The translations under genes were made by a program, and so were the position numbers. The notes beneath the pieces were generated by a model. That model was not told where the DNA came from, searched no databases, and saw nothing but the letters and a program-made list of their open reading frames with translations. Shown in pieces: positions 33,902-43,051 of a stretch of 64,000 nucleotides of DNA (the first letter of the stretch is position 1; each line of letters begins with the position of its first letter). The stretch spans positions 62,001 through 126,000 of the forward strand of contig NZ_JAVFVT010000012.1 of the NCBI RefSeq assembly GCF_030929555.1, read 5' to 3'. This DNA comes from Paenibacillus sp. LHD-117 (GTDB taxonomy: Bacteria; Bacillota; Bacilli; Paenibacillales; Paenibacillaceae).

Positions 33902-35401
33902 ATGAACAATTGGTTGAAGAAAGCCGCGCCGGTCGCACTTGCTTCGACGTTGCTGGCGGGCTGCAGCTTCGGAAGCGGCGACGACAAGGCGTCGGACGTG
34001 GAGACGACGGTGAAGGTCATGTATTACGACGAAAGCGGCTTTTACCAAAATTACGGCATGTTGTACAGCGCGCTGAACCCGAACGTGAACTTCGAAATCG
34101 TATCGACGCAAAGCCTTTACAACAACTCGGGGCCGTCGGAAGACGGAGAGGAATTCGATTACGACAAAGCGCTGCAGAAGCTGCTGGACGAAGAGAAACC
34201 CGATATTCTGATGCTGGATCAGAACCAGTACGAGAAGCTGGCCCAGGACGGCAAGCTGCTCGATATCGAAGCCTATATGGCGAAGGACAAGTTCGACACG
34301 GAAGGACTCGTTCCCGGCATGGCCGACTATATGAAGGAGCTCGGCGGAGGTCAGCTCTACGGTTTCCCATCCAGCTTCAGCAGCCAAGTGCTCTACTATA
34401 ACAAGGCCTTATTCGATAAATACAATATCGCTTATCCGACCGACCAAATGTCTTGGCATGAAGTCATTCAGCTCGCGAGACAATTCCCGATCGAAGGCGA
34501 GCCGGAGGAGCGGGTATACGGCCTTAAAGTCGGCTACAGCGGCGACTTGAACGAGATGGCGAACATGCTCGCTTCGGCGGACAATCTGAAATACGTGGAC
34601 ACGGCCAGCAAAACGATGACCATCAATTCGGACGGCTGGAAAAACGTTCTGCAAACTTCCCTCGATGCCCTCAATTCGAAGGCGCTGTATTTCGAAAGCA
34701 TGGACCAAGGGATGAACGGCGGCTCCGGGAGCTACGAAGATTATTTGATGCGCAACCCGTTCCTGTCCGGACGCCTCGCGATGACGGTCGACAGCACGTA
34801 TTTGATGCAGCAGATTGAGGAGGCCGGCAATTACATCAAAGAAGAGGGCGCCATTATCAGCGATTGGGATATGGTCACGATGCCCGTCAGCGCGCAATAT
34901 CCGGATCAAAGCTCGAGTACGTGGTACAGCGACATCTTCGCGATCGCCAAGGACTCCCCTAGCGCGGATGCGGCTTGGGACTTCATCTCTTATATTTCCA
35001 GCGATGATTACTCGCGCGTGAAATCCAAGGTGACCAACATGGGCGGGTTCCCGATCCGCACGGCCTATATCAAGGACGAGGAAGGCCGTAACTTCGCGGC
35101 ATTCTATAAGCTGAAGCCGACGCGGGCCCAGCAGGATTACCGCGAGTACGAGAAGCTGAATCCTCAGTTCAACATGATGTTCTACAACCATATGAACGAG
35201 GAGTTCAAAGCCGTTCAAGACGGGACGAAGACGATCGACGAGGCGCTTGAACTGCTGCAGGTCAAGGGCGAGGAGCTGCTTAGCCAGGAGCCGATGACCG
35301 AAGAAGAAGTGAACAAAGAGATGGAGAAACGAATGGCGGAAGAGCAAGCCAAAATGCAGGAAGCAGCGGGCGAAGCCGTGTCTGAGACGGTAGCGGAATA
35401 A
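33902..35401 (+). CDS. extracellular solute-binding lipoprotein (sugar ABC type)
   Basis: About 499 aa. A lipoprotein signal ends in the lipobox LAGC. The rest has the family-1 binding-protein fold: an early two-lobe start (VKVMYYDESGFYQNYG), PDILMLDQNQYEKLAQDGKLLDIE, YGFPSSFSSQVLYYNKALFDKYN and a C-terminal AWDFISYISSDD. The start is uncertain: ATG 33902 is used, while ATG 33890 directly abuts the AGGGGAG site and 33848 lacks one. The last 35 residues are a charged low-complexity tail. No permease gene is adjacent, and it has its own terminator, so it acts with a transporter elsewhere or as a sensor partner for the YesM-like kinase downstream (inference). Confidence 0.88.
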   Translation: MNNWLKKAAPVALASTLLAGCSFGSGDDKASDVETTVKVMYYDESGFYQNYGMLYSALNPNVNFEIVSTQSLYNNSGPSEDGEEFDYDKALQKLLDEEKPDILMLDQNQYEKLAQDGKLLDIEAYMAKDKFDTEGLVPGMADYMKELGGGQLYGFPSSFSSQVLYYNKALFDKYNIAYPTDQMSWHEVIQLARQFPIEGEPEERVYGLKVGYSGDLNEMANMLASADNLKYVDTASKTMTINSDGWKNVLQTSLDALNSKALYFESMDQGMNGGSGSYEDYLMRNPFLSGRLAMTVDSTYLMQQIEEAGNYIKEEGAIISDWDMVTMPVSAQYPDQSSSTWYSDIFAIAKDSPSADAAWDFISYISSDDYSRVKSKVTNMGGFPIRTAYIKDEEGRNFAAFYKLKPTRAQQDYREYEKLNPQFNMMFYNHMNEEFKAVQDGTKTIDEALELLQVKGEELLSQEPMTEEEVNKEMEKRMAEEQAKMQEAAGEAVSETVAE

Positions 35402-35460
35402 GAGGACGGCACGATCAGGCTAGGCAATTAGGCAATGCGAGATGAAAATGTAATAAGTCA

Positions 35461-35514
35461 AGGCGTTTCAACGGGCAGGCCTGAGGCTGCGCACGGGTGG
35501 AACGCCTTTTTTTG
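35461..35514 (+). terminator. terminator after solute-binding protein
   Basis: AAGGCGTTTC pairs with GGAACGCCTT across a long internal GC-rich loop, followed by TTTTT. Confidence 0.8.
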
Positions 35515-35561
35515 CTGCGACTGACGAGTGAACTAGCACGGTAAACAGCGGGTGGCGCACG

Positions 35562-35579
35562 GAATAGAACAAATCTACG
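35562..35579 (+). promoter_or_regulatory. 18-bp motif shared with permease promoter region
   Basis: GAATAGAACAAATCTACG lies 129 bp upstream of the kinase gene. The same sequence with one change occurs at 41158-41175 upstream of the permease operon, and the flanking GGTRGCGC is also shared. It may be an operator for the YesN-like regulator encoded between them. Confidence 0.5.
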
Positions 35580-35658
35580 ATTTTGCGGGTCGATGCTGGC
35601 CTTTGGTTTAACATTTCGATGCATTTTGCCCGTGCTCCGCCGAAGATCCAACTCGCAG

Positions 35659-35667
35659 TGCTATAAT
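35659..35667 (+). promoter_or_regulatory. extended -10 promoter of sensor kinase gene
   Basis: TGCTATAAT (extended -10) lies 40 bp upstream of the kinase ATG. No clear -35 is present, so activator help is possible. The 306-bp gap 35402-35707 holds only the terminator, the shared motif and this promoter. Confidence 0.55.
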
Positions 35668-35707
35668 GGTGGGACTACAGACTACCGCCGCCGAAGGAGA
35701 CCGCGCC

Positions 35708-37492
35708 ATGAGCAACGTCATTGGATGGTTACTGCCCAGAAAGCTGAAATACCGCATCTTCGCTGCGTTCGTGCTGCTTATTCTGCTGCCGTTCGGCTTG
35801 CTTAATCTCTATAATTACGAGCGGATCGAATCGCTTGTGCAGGAGAAGATCAACAAACAAAGCCACGATCAGCTCGAAAATTTGAAAGGGCTGCTGCTCG
35901 ACCAGATGAGCATCGCGTTCAAAACGTTGATTTTTCTGGAGCAGGACTCCGCGGTCAGAAAAATATTAAGCAAGCCGGACGATCAGAACGTGCTGGAAAA
36001 CAAGGATATGATGGAGGAAAAATTCAAAAACTTGAACAACAGCTTTTTCCTTTATAATCCGTCCGTGTATTTCACGCTCCTGGATTTGCAGGGCCATGTC
36101 TACACCTCCTATCAGCCGAATGAGCCGCTGAACTACGAGAAGCTGATGCAAAATCCGTCGTTTCGCGATGCGGAGAAGGAAGAGGTGCCTTACCGCTGGG
36201 TGCCTGGAGAACGAAATTACGTATTCCGAGATCTATCCACCAGTCCCTACCTGCTGTCGCTGTACGCGGTGCTGCGCGACCGGAGCAACAGCGTCTACGG
36301 GATGGCGAGAGTGAGCATCGACTATTCGTATTGGTTCCAATCCGCGGTATCGGGCTCGGAGATGGATCAGGCTTATTTTATCGTGACCAAAGAAGGGGAA
36401 ACCGTCGCTCGTTCGGTGAGGGACGCCGAGCTCACGGATTCCATCGCGGACCAGATCACGTCGAAGAGCGGCAACGGTTATTTCATCGACGAGCAGTCCG
36501 ACAGCCTCATCAACTACAGCTATATGGAGTCCGTGGACTGGTACATCATGAACCGCATCCCGCTTGACGTGCTGTTCGGCGAGATGAACGCGCTTAAGCG
36601 GCAATTTTTCTTGACCTTCTTCCTGCTCACGGCAGCGTTCATCGGCATCGCGTTCATCATTGCGCATACATTCACGAGACCGCTCGCGCACTTGCAGCTG
36701 AAGATGAAGGACGCGATCGCAAAAAATTTCAAAATCCGGCTGCCGGAACGGAAATACGCCGGCGAAGTGCTGGACTTGACGCGCAACTTCAACGCGATGC
36801 TGAAGGATATGGATGAGCTGATCGTGAAGCTGAAGACGGAACAGCGCCAGAAGGACGCGGTTCACTTCCAGATGCTGCTCGCCCAGATGAATCCGCATTT
36901 CCTGCTTAATACGCTTAACACGATGAAATGGATCGCCCTGCGAAATGGCCAGACGGATATTTCGGAAATGTGCGTGTCGCTCGGGAAGCTGCTCGAGACG
37001 AGCCTCAATTCGGATGTCGACTTGATTCATCTGAAGGACGAGATGGAGCTGATCGAAGCATTCCTTTACATTCAGAAGGTGCGGCATCGCGACAGCTTCG
37101 ATATCCGGCTCGAATATGACGAAAGCCTGCAATTCGCGCTCGTGCCCAAGCTAAGCCTGCAGCCGCTCGTCGAGAATGCGATCGGACACGGAATCAGCGG
37201 GCTTTCGGAGAGAGGCTTGATCCAAATCCGCGTCCGGCGTTTGGACCAGCCGAGCGCGTTGCTGCTGGAAGTGGAGGATAACGGCATCGGACTTGAGGCG
37301 TCCGCGGCGAACCGGCCTCTTCGCAAGCGACCCGGCATCGGATTGACGAACGTGAGGGAGCGGCTGCGCCTGCTGTTCAAGGACGAAGCGAGCGTCGAGG
37401 TAGTCGCGCTGCGGCAGGGAACGCTTATCCGGCTTACGTTCCCGTTCCTGCTGTCGACGCCGTTCGAGCAAGAAAGAACATCGCTAGAGTAG
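35708..37492 (+). CDS. YesM-type sensor histidine kinase
   Basis: 594 aa from ATG 35708 behind CGAAGGAGACC. One N-terminal membrane helix (RIFAAFVLLILLPFGLL) is followed by an extracellular sensor of about 260 residues, a second helix near residue 300, a HAMP linker (TRPLAHLQLKMKDAIAKNF) and the His_kinase domain. The phospho-acceptor region reads QMNPHFLLNTLN; most relatives have NPHFLYNTL. ATP-site motifs are LVENAIGHG and DNGIGL. Such kinases sense sugar-binding proteins or sugars and drive a YesN regulator. It is paired with the next gene (13-bp gap). Confidence 0.93.
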   Translation: MSNVIGWLLPRKLKYRIFAAFVLLILLPFGLLNLYNYERIESLVQEKINKQSHDQLENLKGLLLDQMSIAFKTLIFLEQDSAVRKILSKPDDQNVLENKDMMEEKFKNLNNSFFLYNPSVYFTLLDLQGHVYTSYQPNEPLNYEKLMQNPSFRDAEKEEVPYRWVPGERNYVFRDLSTSPYLLSLYAVLRDRSNSVYGMARVSIDYSYWFQSAVSGSEMDQAYFIVTKEGETVARSVRDAELTDSIADQITSKSGNGYFIDEQSDSLINYSYMESVDWYIMNRIPLDVLFGEMNALKRQFFLTFFLLTAAFIGIAFIIAHTFTRPLAHLQLKMKDAIAKNFKIRLPERKYAGEVLDLTRNFNAMLKDMDELIVKLKTEQRQKDAVHFQMLLAQMNPHFLLNTLNTMKWIALRNGQTDISEMCVSLGKLLETSLNSDVDLIHLKDEMELIEAFLYIQKVRHRDSFDIRLEYDESLQFALVPKLSLQPLVENAIGHGISGLSERGLIQIRVRRLDQPSALLLEVEDNGIGLEASAANRPLRKRPGIGLTNVRERLRLLFKDEASVEVVALRQGTLIRLTFPFLLSTPFEQERTSLE

Positions 37493-37505
37493 GGGGGAGA
37501 CGGAC

Positions 37506-38315
37506 ATGTGGAAGGTGCTGCTGGTGGAAGACGAATTTTTTGTGCGGGAGTCGGTGAAGGAGCTCATCCGCTGGGAGGAGCTCGGCTTTGCGGTCATCGG
37601 CGAGGCGGGCGACGGGGCGGAAGCGCTGGAGCTCATGAAACACGATCCGCCCGATCTTGTGCTGACGGATATCGTCATGCCGCGCATGAACGGAATCCAG
37701 CTCTTGAAGGAAGCCCGGGAAGCCGGCATCCGCAGCAAGTTCATCATGCTTACATGCATGGGCGAATTCGAATACGTCCGTCAAGCGATGGAGTACGGCG
37801 CCTCGAACTATATTCTGAAGCTGTCCATGAGCGTCAAGGATTTGCGCGACACGCTGTCGAAGGTGAACAAGGAGCTGCAGGCGGCAAGTGAGGACGCGCA
37901 ATCGCGGGATCAAACCCCGATCAACGGACATGCCCACGCGGCGTTTGCCCCGGAGGTTCAATCGATCTCGCATCCCGAGGTGAACAAAATCATCGCCTAC
38001 ATCGAACAAAACTACGAGAAGGACATCACGGTGAAGTCGCTGTCCCAATACGTCATGATGGGCGAGAACTACGTCAGCTCCCTGTTCAAGAAGAAGACGG
38101 GCCATAATATCATCCATTATCTTCACGGGGTCCGGGTTGGCCAAGCGAAGCGGCTGCTGAAGCAATCGGACTTGCCCATCCACGAAATCGGCGCCAGGGT
38201 CGGCTTCGCGAACGACAATTATTTTATCAAAATATTCAAGCGCCACGCGGGCGTCACCCCGAGCCAATACCGCCATGCCAAGACCGGCGTAGAACAAAAC
38301 CCCCATTCAGGGTGA
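37506..38315 (+). CDS. YesN-type response regulator (receiver + AraC DNA-binding)
   Basis: 269 aa. The receiver domain has EDE at strand 1, the phospho-acceptor Asp in LVLTDIVMPRMNG and the late ILKLSMS. It is joined to a C-terminal AraC-type pair of helix-turn-helix motifs (KSLSQYVMMGENYVSSLFKKKTG and IHEIGARVGFANDNYFIKIFKRHAGVTPSQYR). It is cytoplasmic and activated by the preceding kinase. It is likely to control the binding-protein and permease genes that follow; the repeated 18-bp motif is a candidate site. The start ATG follows AGGGGGGAGACGG. Confidence 0.94.
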   Translation: MWKVLLVEDEFFVRESVKELIRWEELGFAVIGEAGDGAEALELMKHDPPDLVLTDIVMPRMNGIQLLKEAREAGIRSKFIMLTCMGEFEYVRQAMEYGASNYILKLSMSVKDLRDTLSKVNKELQAASEDAQSRDQTPINGHAHAAFAPEVQSISHPEVNKIIAYIEQNYEKDITVKSLSQYVMMGENYVSSLFKKKTGHNIIHYLHGVRVGQAKRLLKQSDLPIHEIGARVGFANDNYFIKIFKRHAGVTPSQYRHAKTGVEQNPHSG

Positions 38316-38444
38316 AGGCGTCCCGGGCGCAAATGCGTCGAAACGTTCCATCATGAAGATAGAATTGTTACTTAATGAAAGGCCCCTTGGCTTGTTATTC
38401 TGAACGTGCAGCAAACAACCATTACTCGCAAGGGGGTTCGTTCA

Positions 38445-39776
38445 TTGAAGACGAAGAAAATGAAATGGCTTACACTGTCCTTCGTATTGGCGATCGTCGT
38501 AAGCATGCTGGCGGGCTGCGCGGGCGGCAATAGCGGCGGCAACGATGGCAATGGCGGGAATAGCGGCGGCAGCGGCGGAGAGTCGATCAAGCTGAAGATG
38601 TGGGGCGGGGTACCGCCGGAATCCGGTCCGCAAGCGGTCGTCGACGCGTGGAACAAAGAAAATCCGGACATTCAGGTCGAATACGTTCGTTTCGTCAACG
38701 ACGATGACGGCAACCTAAAGCTGGATACGGCGCTGCTAACCGGCCAGGACGTCGATCTGTACGTCAACTACAACGTCACGAATGTACAGAAGCGGATAAC
38801 ATCCGGCGTAGCGCTTGATTTGGGCGAATTCGGCGACTACAACATCGACGAGAAAATGGGCGTCGATGCGGCTGCTTGGAAGATCGACGGCAAGTATTAC
38901 GGCATCCCGACGAAACGCAACGCGTTTTTTATCGCGCTGAACAAGGATGCGCTCGACAAGGCGGGTCTCGAGGTGCCGAAGGATTGGACCTGGGATCAAA
39001 TGCGCGAATACGCGCAGAAGCTGAAGGCGGCCGGCTTTAACTACGGCTTGGTGCAGCATACTGCTTCGTATTCCGATTCCGTGGACTCCATCCTGATGAA
39101 AGACGGCTACGCCAAAGGGGACGGAACGTCCAACATGAATCATCCGGAAGTGAAAAAATGGCTGGAAGCGCTGAACGCCATGATGCACGAGGACAAGACG
39201 ACGCCTCCGCTCGGCGAGCAGCTGACGTCCAAGATGCCGGTAGAGAACGTGTTCCTTGGCGGAGAAGCGGCGATGCTGAATATCGGCGAATGGCTCATCC
39301 GAAGCTCCAATAACATGACGGACTTCCCCCGCGATTTCAAAATCGCGTTCGCGCCGGTGCCGCGCGTGACGGACAGCGCGGAAGGATTCGTGATGCCGGG
39401 CGGACTCGGCGATTTCATCTCCATCAACGCCAAGTCCAAAAACAAGGAAGCGGCTTGGAAATTTCTGAAGTGGTACGCGGACGGCGGCATGGCGCCGATG
39501 GCCGCGGGCGGGCGTCTGCCGGCTTCGAAGGACGTCGATCAGGAGACGGCGCTGAACAGCCTGCTCGGGGACAAAGCGGACACCTACGACATCGAATCGC
39601 TGCGTTACGTCCTGTTCGAGAACGAGACGCCAACCTTCGTGCGCAATTCTCCGCAGGAAGTAATCGACATCATCATGCAGGAGTACGAGAAGTATTTCCT
39701 CGGCAATCAGAATGCGGATGACACCTTGGCCGCGATGGAAAGCCGTCATAACGATTTCTTGAAGCAGCAGAAATAG
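38445..39776 (+). CDS. sugar-binding lipoprotein of ABC importer
   Basis: 443 aa, starting at TTG 38445, 8 bp after AAGGGGG; this start gives a clean signal (KTKKMKWLTLSFVLAIVVSMLAGC). The mature N-terminus has a Gly/Asn/Ser linker. The fold is family 1 extracellular solute-binding: SIKLKMWGGVPPESG, NKDALDKAGLEVPKDWTWDQMREYAQKLK and EAAWKFLKWYADGG. It was probably once directly in front of the two permease genes at 41.3-43.0 kb; an AT-rich two-gene module now separates them. The sugar is unknown. Confidence 0.92.
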   Translation: MKTKKMKWLTLSFVLAIVVSMLAGCAGGNSGGNDGNGGNSGGSGGESIKLKMWGGVPPESGPQAVVDAWNKENPDIQVEYVRFVNDDDGNLKLDTALLTGQDVDLYVNYNVTNVQKRITSGVALDLGEFGDYNIDEKMGVDAAAWKIDGKYYGIPTKRNAFFIALNKDALDKAGLEVPKDWTWDQMREYAQKLKAAGFNYGLVQHTASYSDSVDSILMKDGYAKGDGTSNMNHPEVKKWLEALNAMMHEDKTTPPLGEQLTSKMPVENVFLGGEAAMLNIGEWLIRSSNNMTDFPRDFKIAFAPVPRVTDSAEGFVMPGGLGDFISINAKSKNKEAAWKFLKWYADGGMAPMAAGGRLPASKDVDQETALNSLLGDKADTYDIESLRYVLFENETPTFVRNSPQEVIDIIMQEYEKYFLGNQNADDTLAAMESRHNDFLKQQK

Positions 39777-39913
39777 AAGATCTTTTATACCTAAAAATCG
39801 GTAGCCGCTCTGGGATTCCTTGGGGCGGCTTCGGACATATTATCGGAGCGTGGGGGATGTGAAACATTGAAGCGCCTCTTCTGTTTATTCTGGGGATGAA
39901 GAATTTAAAGTTA

Positions 39914-39922
39914 TGTTATAAT
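39914..39922 (+). promoter_or_regulatory. extended -10 promoter of zeta-toxin-like module
   Basis: TGTTATAAT in an AT-rich stretch, 35 bp upstream of the first gene of the module and followed by AAAGGGAGGC. Confidence 0.6.
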
Positions 39923-39957
39923 GTGAATAAGTTAAGTTTTAAAGGGAGGCTAAATAG

Positions 39958-40329
39958 ATGAAGCGTAAATTTACGACGAAACCCCCTACTGATTGTTTAT
40001 CTGGACCAGATGAAGATAAGACGATTATTCATACTCCTATAGTACTAAAAAGGGGTGATATAAGAAATTCTGAGATCGAAGAGAGCCGCAATGATGTCAT
40101 TCGGCGAGTTTTTCACGATAGCAGAAAAACGATACATGGACGAACGATGATATCAAAAATGATACCTGCCGTGAGATTAAATAAAAGAGGTATATTGCGG
40201 AGTAATCACGTATTAAACATCATCGAGAAGAAGAAAATAGATCCGTTTAATGTCGTGTCCAAAAATTTGTCCGAGCAATCGGCTTCCGTGTTTGAACGGT
40301 ACAAACATTTAGCCAAGCGAGGAAAATGA
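39958..40329 (+). CDS. small basic protein upstream of zeta-like kinase, possible antitoxin
   Basis: 123 aa, basic, AT-rich codons, ATG behind AAAGGGAGGC. It has no membrane segment. The sequence (TKPPTDCLSGPDEDKTIIHTPIVLKRGDIRNSEIEESRNDVIRR) matches no family I know and does not look like the classical epsilon antitoxin. Its stop is 1 bp from the start of the zeta-like gene, so they are co-translated. The antitoxin role is inferred from position only. Confidence 0.55.
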   Translation: MKRKFTTKPPTDCLSGPDEDKTIIHTPIVLKRGDIRNSEIEESRNDVIRRVFHDSRKTIHGRTMISKMIPAVRLNKRGILRSNHVLNIIEKKKIDPFNVVSKNLSEQSASVFERYKHLAKRGK

Positions 40330-40330
40330 C

Positions 40331-41047
40331 GTGGCAGAAAAGAGATTGTTGCTTTTGGCTGGGCCAAACGGGTCGGGAAAATCTTCAACGTTAAACAAGA
40401 TTATAACATCCCCGTTCTACCCGGGGATCTACATAAGTCCTGACGAAGCCGTCAAAATGAGTCCATTTGCAGAGATAGAAGATATAAGAGAACGTTACGG
40501 AGCAGCAATGGATTTTTGTGAGACGATTCGACATGAATTGATCAGTGAAGGAAAATCATTTTGTTTTGAGACGGTTTTGTCCACACCTGGAAAATTAGAC
40601 TTTCTTCGAATGGCTAAATCAGAGGGTTATCTAATTGAAAGTATATTTATTACAACAAGCGATCCGGAAATTAATATAAGACGGGTTGCTCGACGAGTGC
40701 AAGAAGGTGGCCATCATGTTGAGGACGATGCGGTCATTAGAAGATATCATAGGAGCATGGGGCTTATGACAGATCTGTTTGAATTATCGGACAATATGAT
40801 AATTGTTGATAGTTCAGAGGATCATAATGAAATGATTATCGTTATAAAAAACGAATTTAGCATAGTTGGGCTTCATGTCGATCGCTGGTTGCCGTGGATC
40901 AGAGATAAGATCATCTCTCCCATATTCGATAATCAAATGAATGAGCAGCAGAGAGAATATTATGAACTATCTGAAAGAGAAAGCAATATTTATATGGGTG
41001 TAGAGAAATCTAATACTTCCAAGGGCCTAATGAGATTATTTCTCTAA
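40331..41047 (+). CDS. zeta-toxin-like P-loop kinase
   Basis: 238 aa from GTG 40331 (GAGGA 8 bp upstream). The Walker A motif GPNGSGKSS is at residues 11-19. YISPDEAVKMSP follows, then SFCFETVLSTPGKLDFLRMAKSEGY and the arginine-rich RRVARRVQEGGHHVEDDAVIRRYHRSM, all typical of zeta-type kinases that phosphorylate UDP-sugars or related nucleotides. It may be toxic to cell-wall synthesis when not neutralised. The two-gene module is clearly AT-richer than its neighbours and sits between a sugar-binding protein and its permeases, so it looks acquired. Confidence 0.82.
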   Translation: MAEKRLLLLAGPNGSGKSSTLNKIITSPFYPGIYISPDEAVKMSPFAEIEDIRERYGAAMDFCETIRHELISEGKSFCFETVLSTPGKLDFLRMAKSEGYLIESIFITTSDPEINIRRVARRVQEGGHHVEDDAVIRRYHRSMGLMTDLFELSDNMIIVDSSEDHNEMIIVIKNEFSIVGLHVDRWLPWIRDKIISPIFDNQMNEQQREYYELSERESNIYMGVEKSNTSKGLMRLFL

Positions 41048-41055
41048 GCGCAATG

Positions 41056-41093
41056 CAAAACCCCTTCCTCTATTAATTGAGGAAGGGGTTTTG
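41056..41093 (+). terminator. terminator of zeta-toxin-like module
   Basis: Perfect 15-bp arms CAAAACCCCTTCCTC and GAGGAAGGGGTTTTG with an 8-nt loop, 8 bp after the stop. It is probably bidirectional and isolates the module. Confidence 0.92.
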
Positions 41094-41157
41094 TATTTGT
41101 AGATTTTTACGTGACTTGAACGTTCTCGCTACGATAAAGCGAATCGCCCGGTAGCGC

Positions 41158-41175
41158 GAATAGAACAAAACTACG
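41158..41175 (+). promoter_or_regulatory. 18-bp motif shared with kinase promoter region
   Basis: GAATAGAACAAAACTACG, identical at 17 of 18 positions to 35562-35579. It lies 146 bp upstream of the first permease and suggests that the permease genes have their own regulated promoter. Confidence 0.5.
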
Positions 41176-41320
41176 CGGACTGCCCTTATAGCCGCGTTTT
41201 GAAATACGTGATTTTGTGATATGAATGCGGTGGAAATGTTCCTTAATCGCCGTCCTGCCCGCTGGTAAGATGGGAGTATCACAGGAAGCGCATCGCGTAC
41301 TGCCAAGAGGGGGAGACAGG

Positions 41321-42205
41321 ATGAAAAACAACAATTGGATGCGGCGCCAAAGCTTGCTTGGTTACGTATTCGTGGGACCGAATATGCTGGGCGTCATTTT
41401 ATTTTTTATCGTACCCGCCATTTATTCGTTTTATCTCATGTTCACCGACTACAAATTCATGAACCCGGAGGTGAATTTCGTCGGCTTCGACAATATGAAG
41501 CGGTTGTTCGAGGACGAGCTGTTCTACACGGCGCTCCGAAACACGGTGCTGTTCCTGCTTTCCGTGCCGGTGTCCATCGGACTCGCGTTCCTGGTGGCCA
41601 TCGTGCTGAACGGCTCGGTTTATTTCAAAAAAATGCTTCGCGCGCTGTTCTTCATGCCGTACATTACGAGCGGCGTCGCGATCGCGTTCGTCTGGATGCT
41701 GCTGTTCCAGCCGCAGCAAGGGCCGATCAACGGCGTGCTCAGGGCGATCGGCATCGATAATCCGCCGGGTTGGCTGTCCGCGACGGAATCGGCCATGTAC
41801 GCCATCGACATCATTTGGATCTGGTTCATGCTCGGCTACAACATGATTATCTACTTGGCGGCGCTTCAGGAAATTTCGGGCGAGCTGCTGGAAGCCGCGA
41901 AGATCGACGGCGCGAAGCGGTGGCAGACGATCCGAAACATCATCTGGCCGCTCGTCAGCCCGACGACGTTCATGCTGCTCATAACGGGGCTCATCATGAC
42001 GATCAAGACGTTCGGCGTCATTCAGGCGATCACGCAAGGCGGTCCCGGCAACAGCACGACGATTCTGTCGCTATTCGTCTATCAGAATGCCTTCAGATAC
42101 TACGATATGGGTTACGCCGCTACGATCTCGTGGGCGCTGTTCGCGCTGATCCTGATCATTACGCTGATTCAGTGGCGGGGACAGAAGCGCTGGGTTCATT
42201 ACTAG
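41321..42205 (+). CDS. sugar ABC transporter permease (MalF/UgpA-like)
   Basis: 294 aa from ATG 41321 behind AAGAGGGGGAGACAGG; the longer frame upstream has no ribosome site. Six transmembrane helices start with LLGYVFVGPNMLGVILFFIVPAIYSFYL. The EAA loop reads EAAKIDGAKRWQTIRNIIWP near residue 220. It pairs with the next gene (17-bp gap) and most likely with the binding lipoprotein at 38.4 kb. Confidence 0.94.
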   Translation: MKNNNWMRRQSLLGYVFVGPNMLGVILFFIVPAIYSFYLMFTDYKFMNPEVNFVGFDNMKRLFEDELFYTALRNTVLFLLSVPVSIGLAFLVAIVLNGSVYFKKMLRALFFMPYITSGVAIAFVWMLLFQPQQGPINGVLRAIGIDNPPGWLSATESAMYAIDIIWIWFMLGYNMIIYLAALQEISGELLEAAKIDGAKRWQTIRNIIWPLVSPTTFMLLITGLIMTIKTFGVIQAITQGGPGNSTTILSLFVYQNAFRYYDMGYAATISWALFALILIITLIQWRGQKRWVHY

Positions 42206-42222
42206 AAGGAGGATGACTGACG

Positions 42223-43047
42223 ATGAAAGCACAAGCAGGTAAAACCGCTGCCACGCTGGTGATGCTGTTCCTCGGGATCATGACGGTCGTGCCGTTCCTC
42301 TGGATGATCAGCACTTCCTTCAAGACGCCGGCGGAGGTGTTCGAATATCCGATCAAGTGGATTCCGGACATCATCAAGTGGGATCATCACGTGAAGGTAT
42401 GGACGGGCGAGAACAGCTTTGCCCACTATTATATCAACTCGCTTAAAATTTCGATCATTAGCACGGTCGGCGCCACGTTCCTGTCCGCGTTCGCGGCATA
42501 CGGCTTCGCCCGCATTCAGTTCAAAGGGCGAAACGCGCTGTTCATGGTGTATCTCTCCATGATGATGGTGCCGCCGCAAGTTCTGTTCGTGCCGAAGTTT
42601 CTTATGTTCGATTGGGCGGGCATTTACAATACGCACTTGGCGCTTATTCTGCCCGGGCTGTTCACGATCTTCGGCGTGTTTATGATGCGGCAGTTTTTCC
42701 TTTCCGTGCCCTACGAAATTTCCGAATCGGCGTTTATCGACGGAGCGGGCCACTTCCGGATCTTCTTCCAGCTGGTGCTGCCGTTGGCCAAGCCCGCGCT
42801 CGCCACGCTGGCGATCATCGATTTCTCGTGGCATTGGAATGATTACGAGAACGCGCTCGTATTCCTAATCGACGACAGCTTGTACACCGTGCCGCTAGGC
42901 TTACAAAATTTCATACTGGAGAACACCGTGGATTATAACGGCATGATGGCGGCTGCGACGGCGGGCATTATTCCGATGATCGTTATTTTTTTGCTGGGAC
43001 AGCGGTATATCGTACAAGGCATTTCCAATACAGCGGTGAAGGGATGA
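42223..43047 (+). CDS. carbohydrate ABC transporter permease (MalG/UgpE-like)
   Basis: 274 aa, ATG behind AGAAGGAGGATGAC. Six transmembrane helices. The EAA loop reads ESAFIDGAGHFRIFFQLVLPLAKPAL near residue 175. It forms the second half of the importer with the preceding permease. No ATPase gene is present; many Bacillota share one MsmX-like ATPase among such importers (known for the group). The FAD oxidoreductase gene starts 4 bp downstream. Confidence 0.94.
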   Translation: MKAQAGKTAATLVMLFLGIMTVVPFLWMISTSFKTPAEVFEYPIKWIPDIIKWDHHVKVWTGENSFAHYYINSLKISIISTVGATFLSAFAAYGFARIQFKGRNALFMVYLSMMMVPPQVLFVPKFLMFDWAGIYNTHLALILPGLFTIFGVFMMRQFFLSVPYEISESAFIDGAGHFRIFFQLVLPLAKPALATLAIIDFSWHWNDYENALVFLIDDSLYTVPLGLQNFILENTVDYNGMMAAATAGIIPMIVIFLLGQRYIVQGISNTAVKG

Positions 43048-43051
43048 TCAC

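Noticed and set aside
34409..35347. 312-codon open frame antisense to the solute-binding protein
   Set aside because: The sense strand encodes a full binding protein with a lipobox. The antisense frame is His/Arg/Val-rich, as expected from GC-rich shadow frames.
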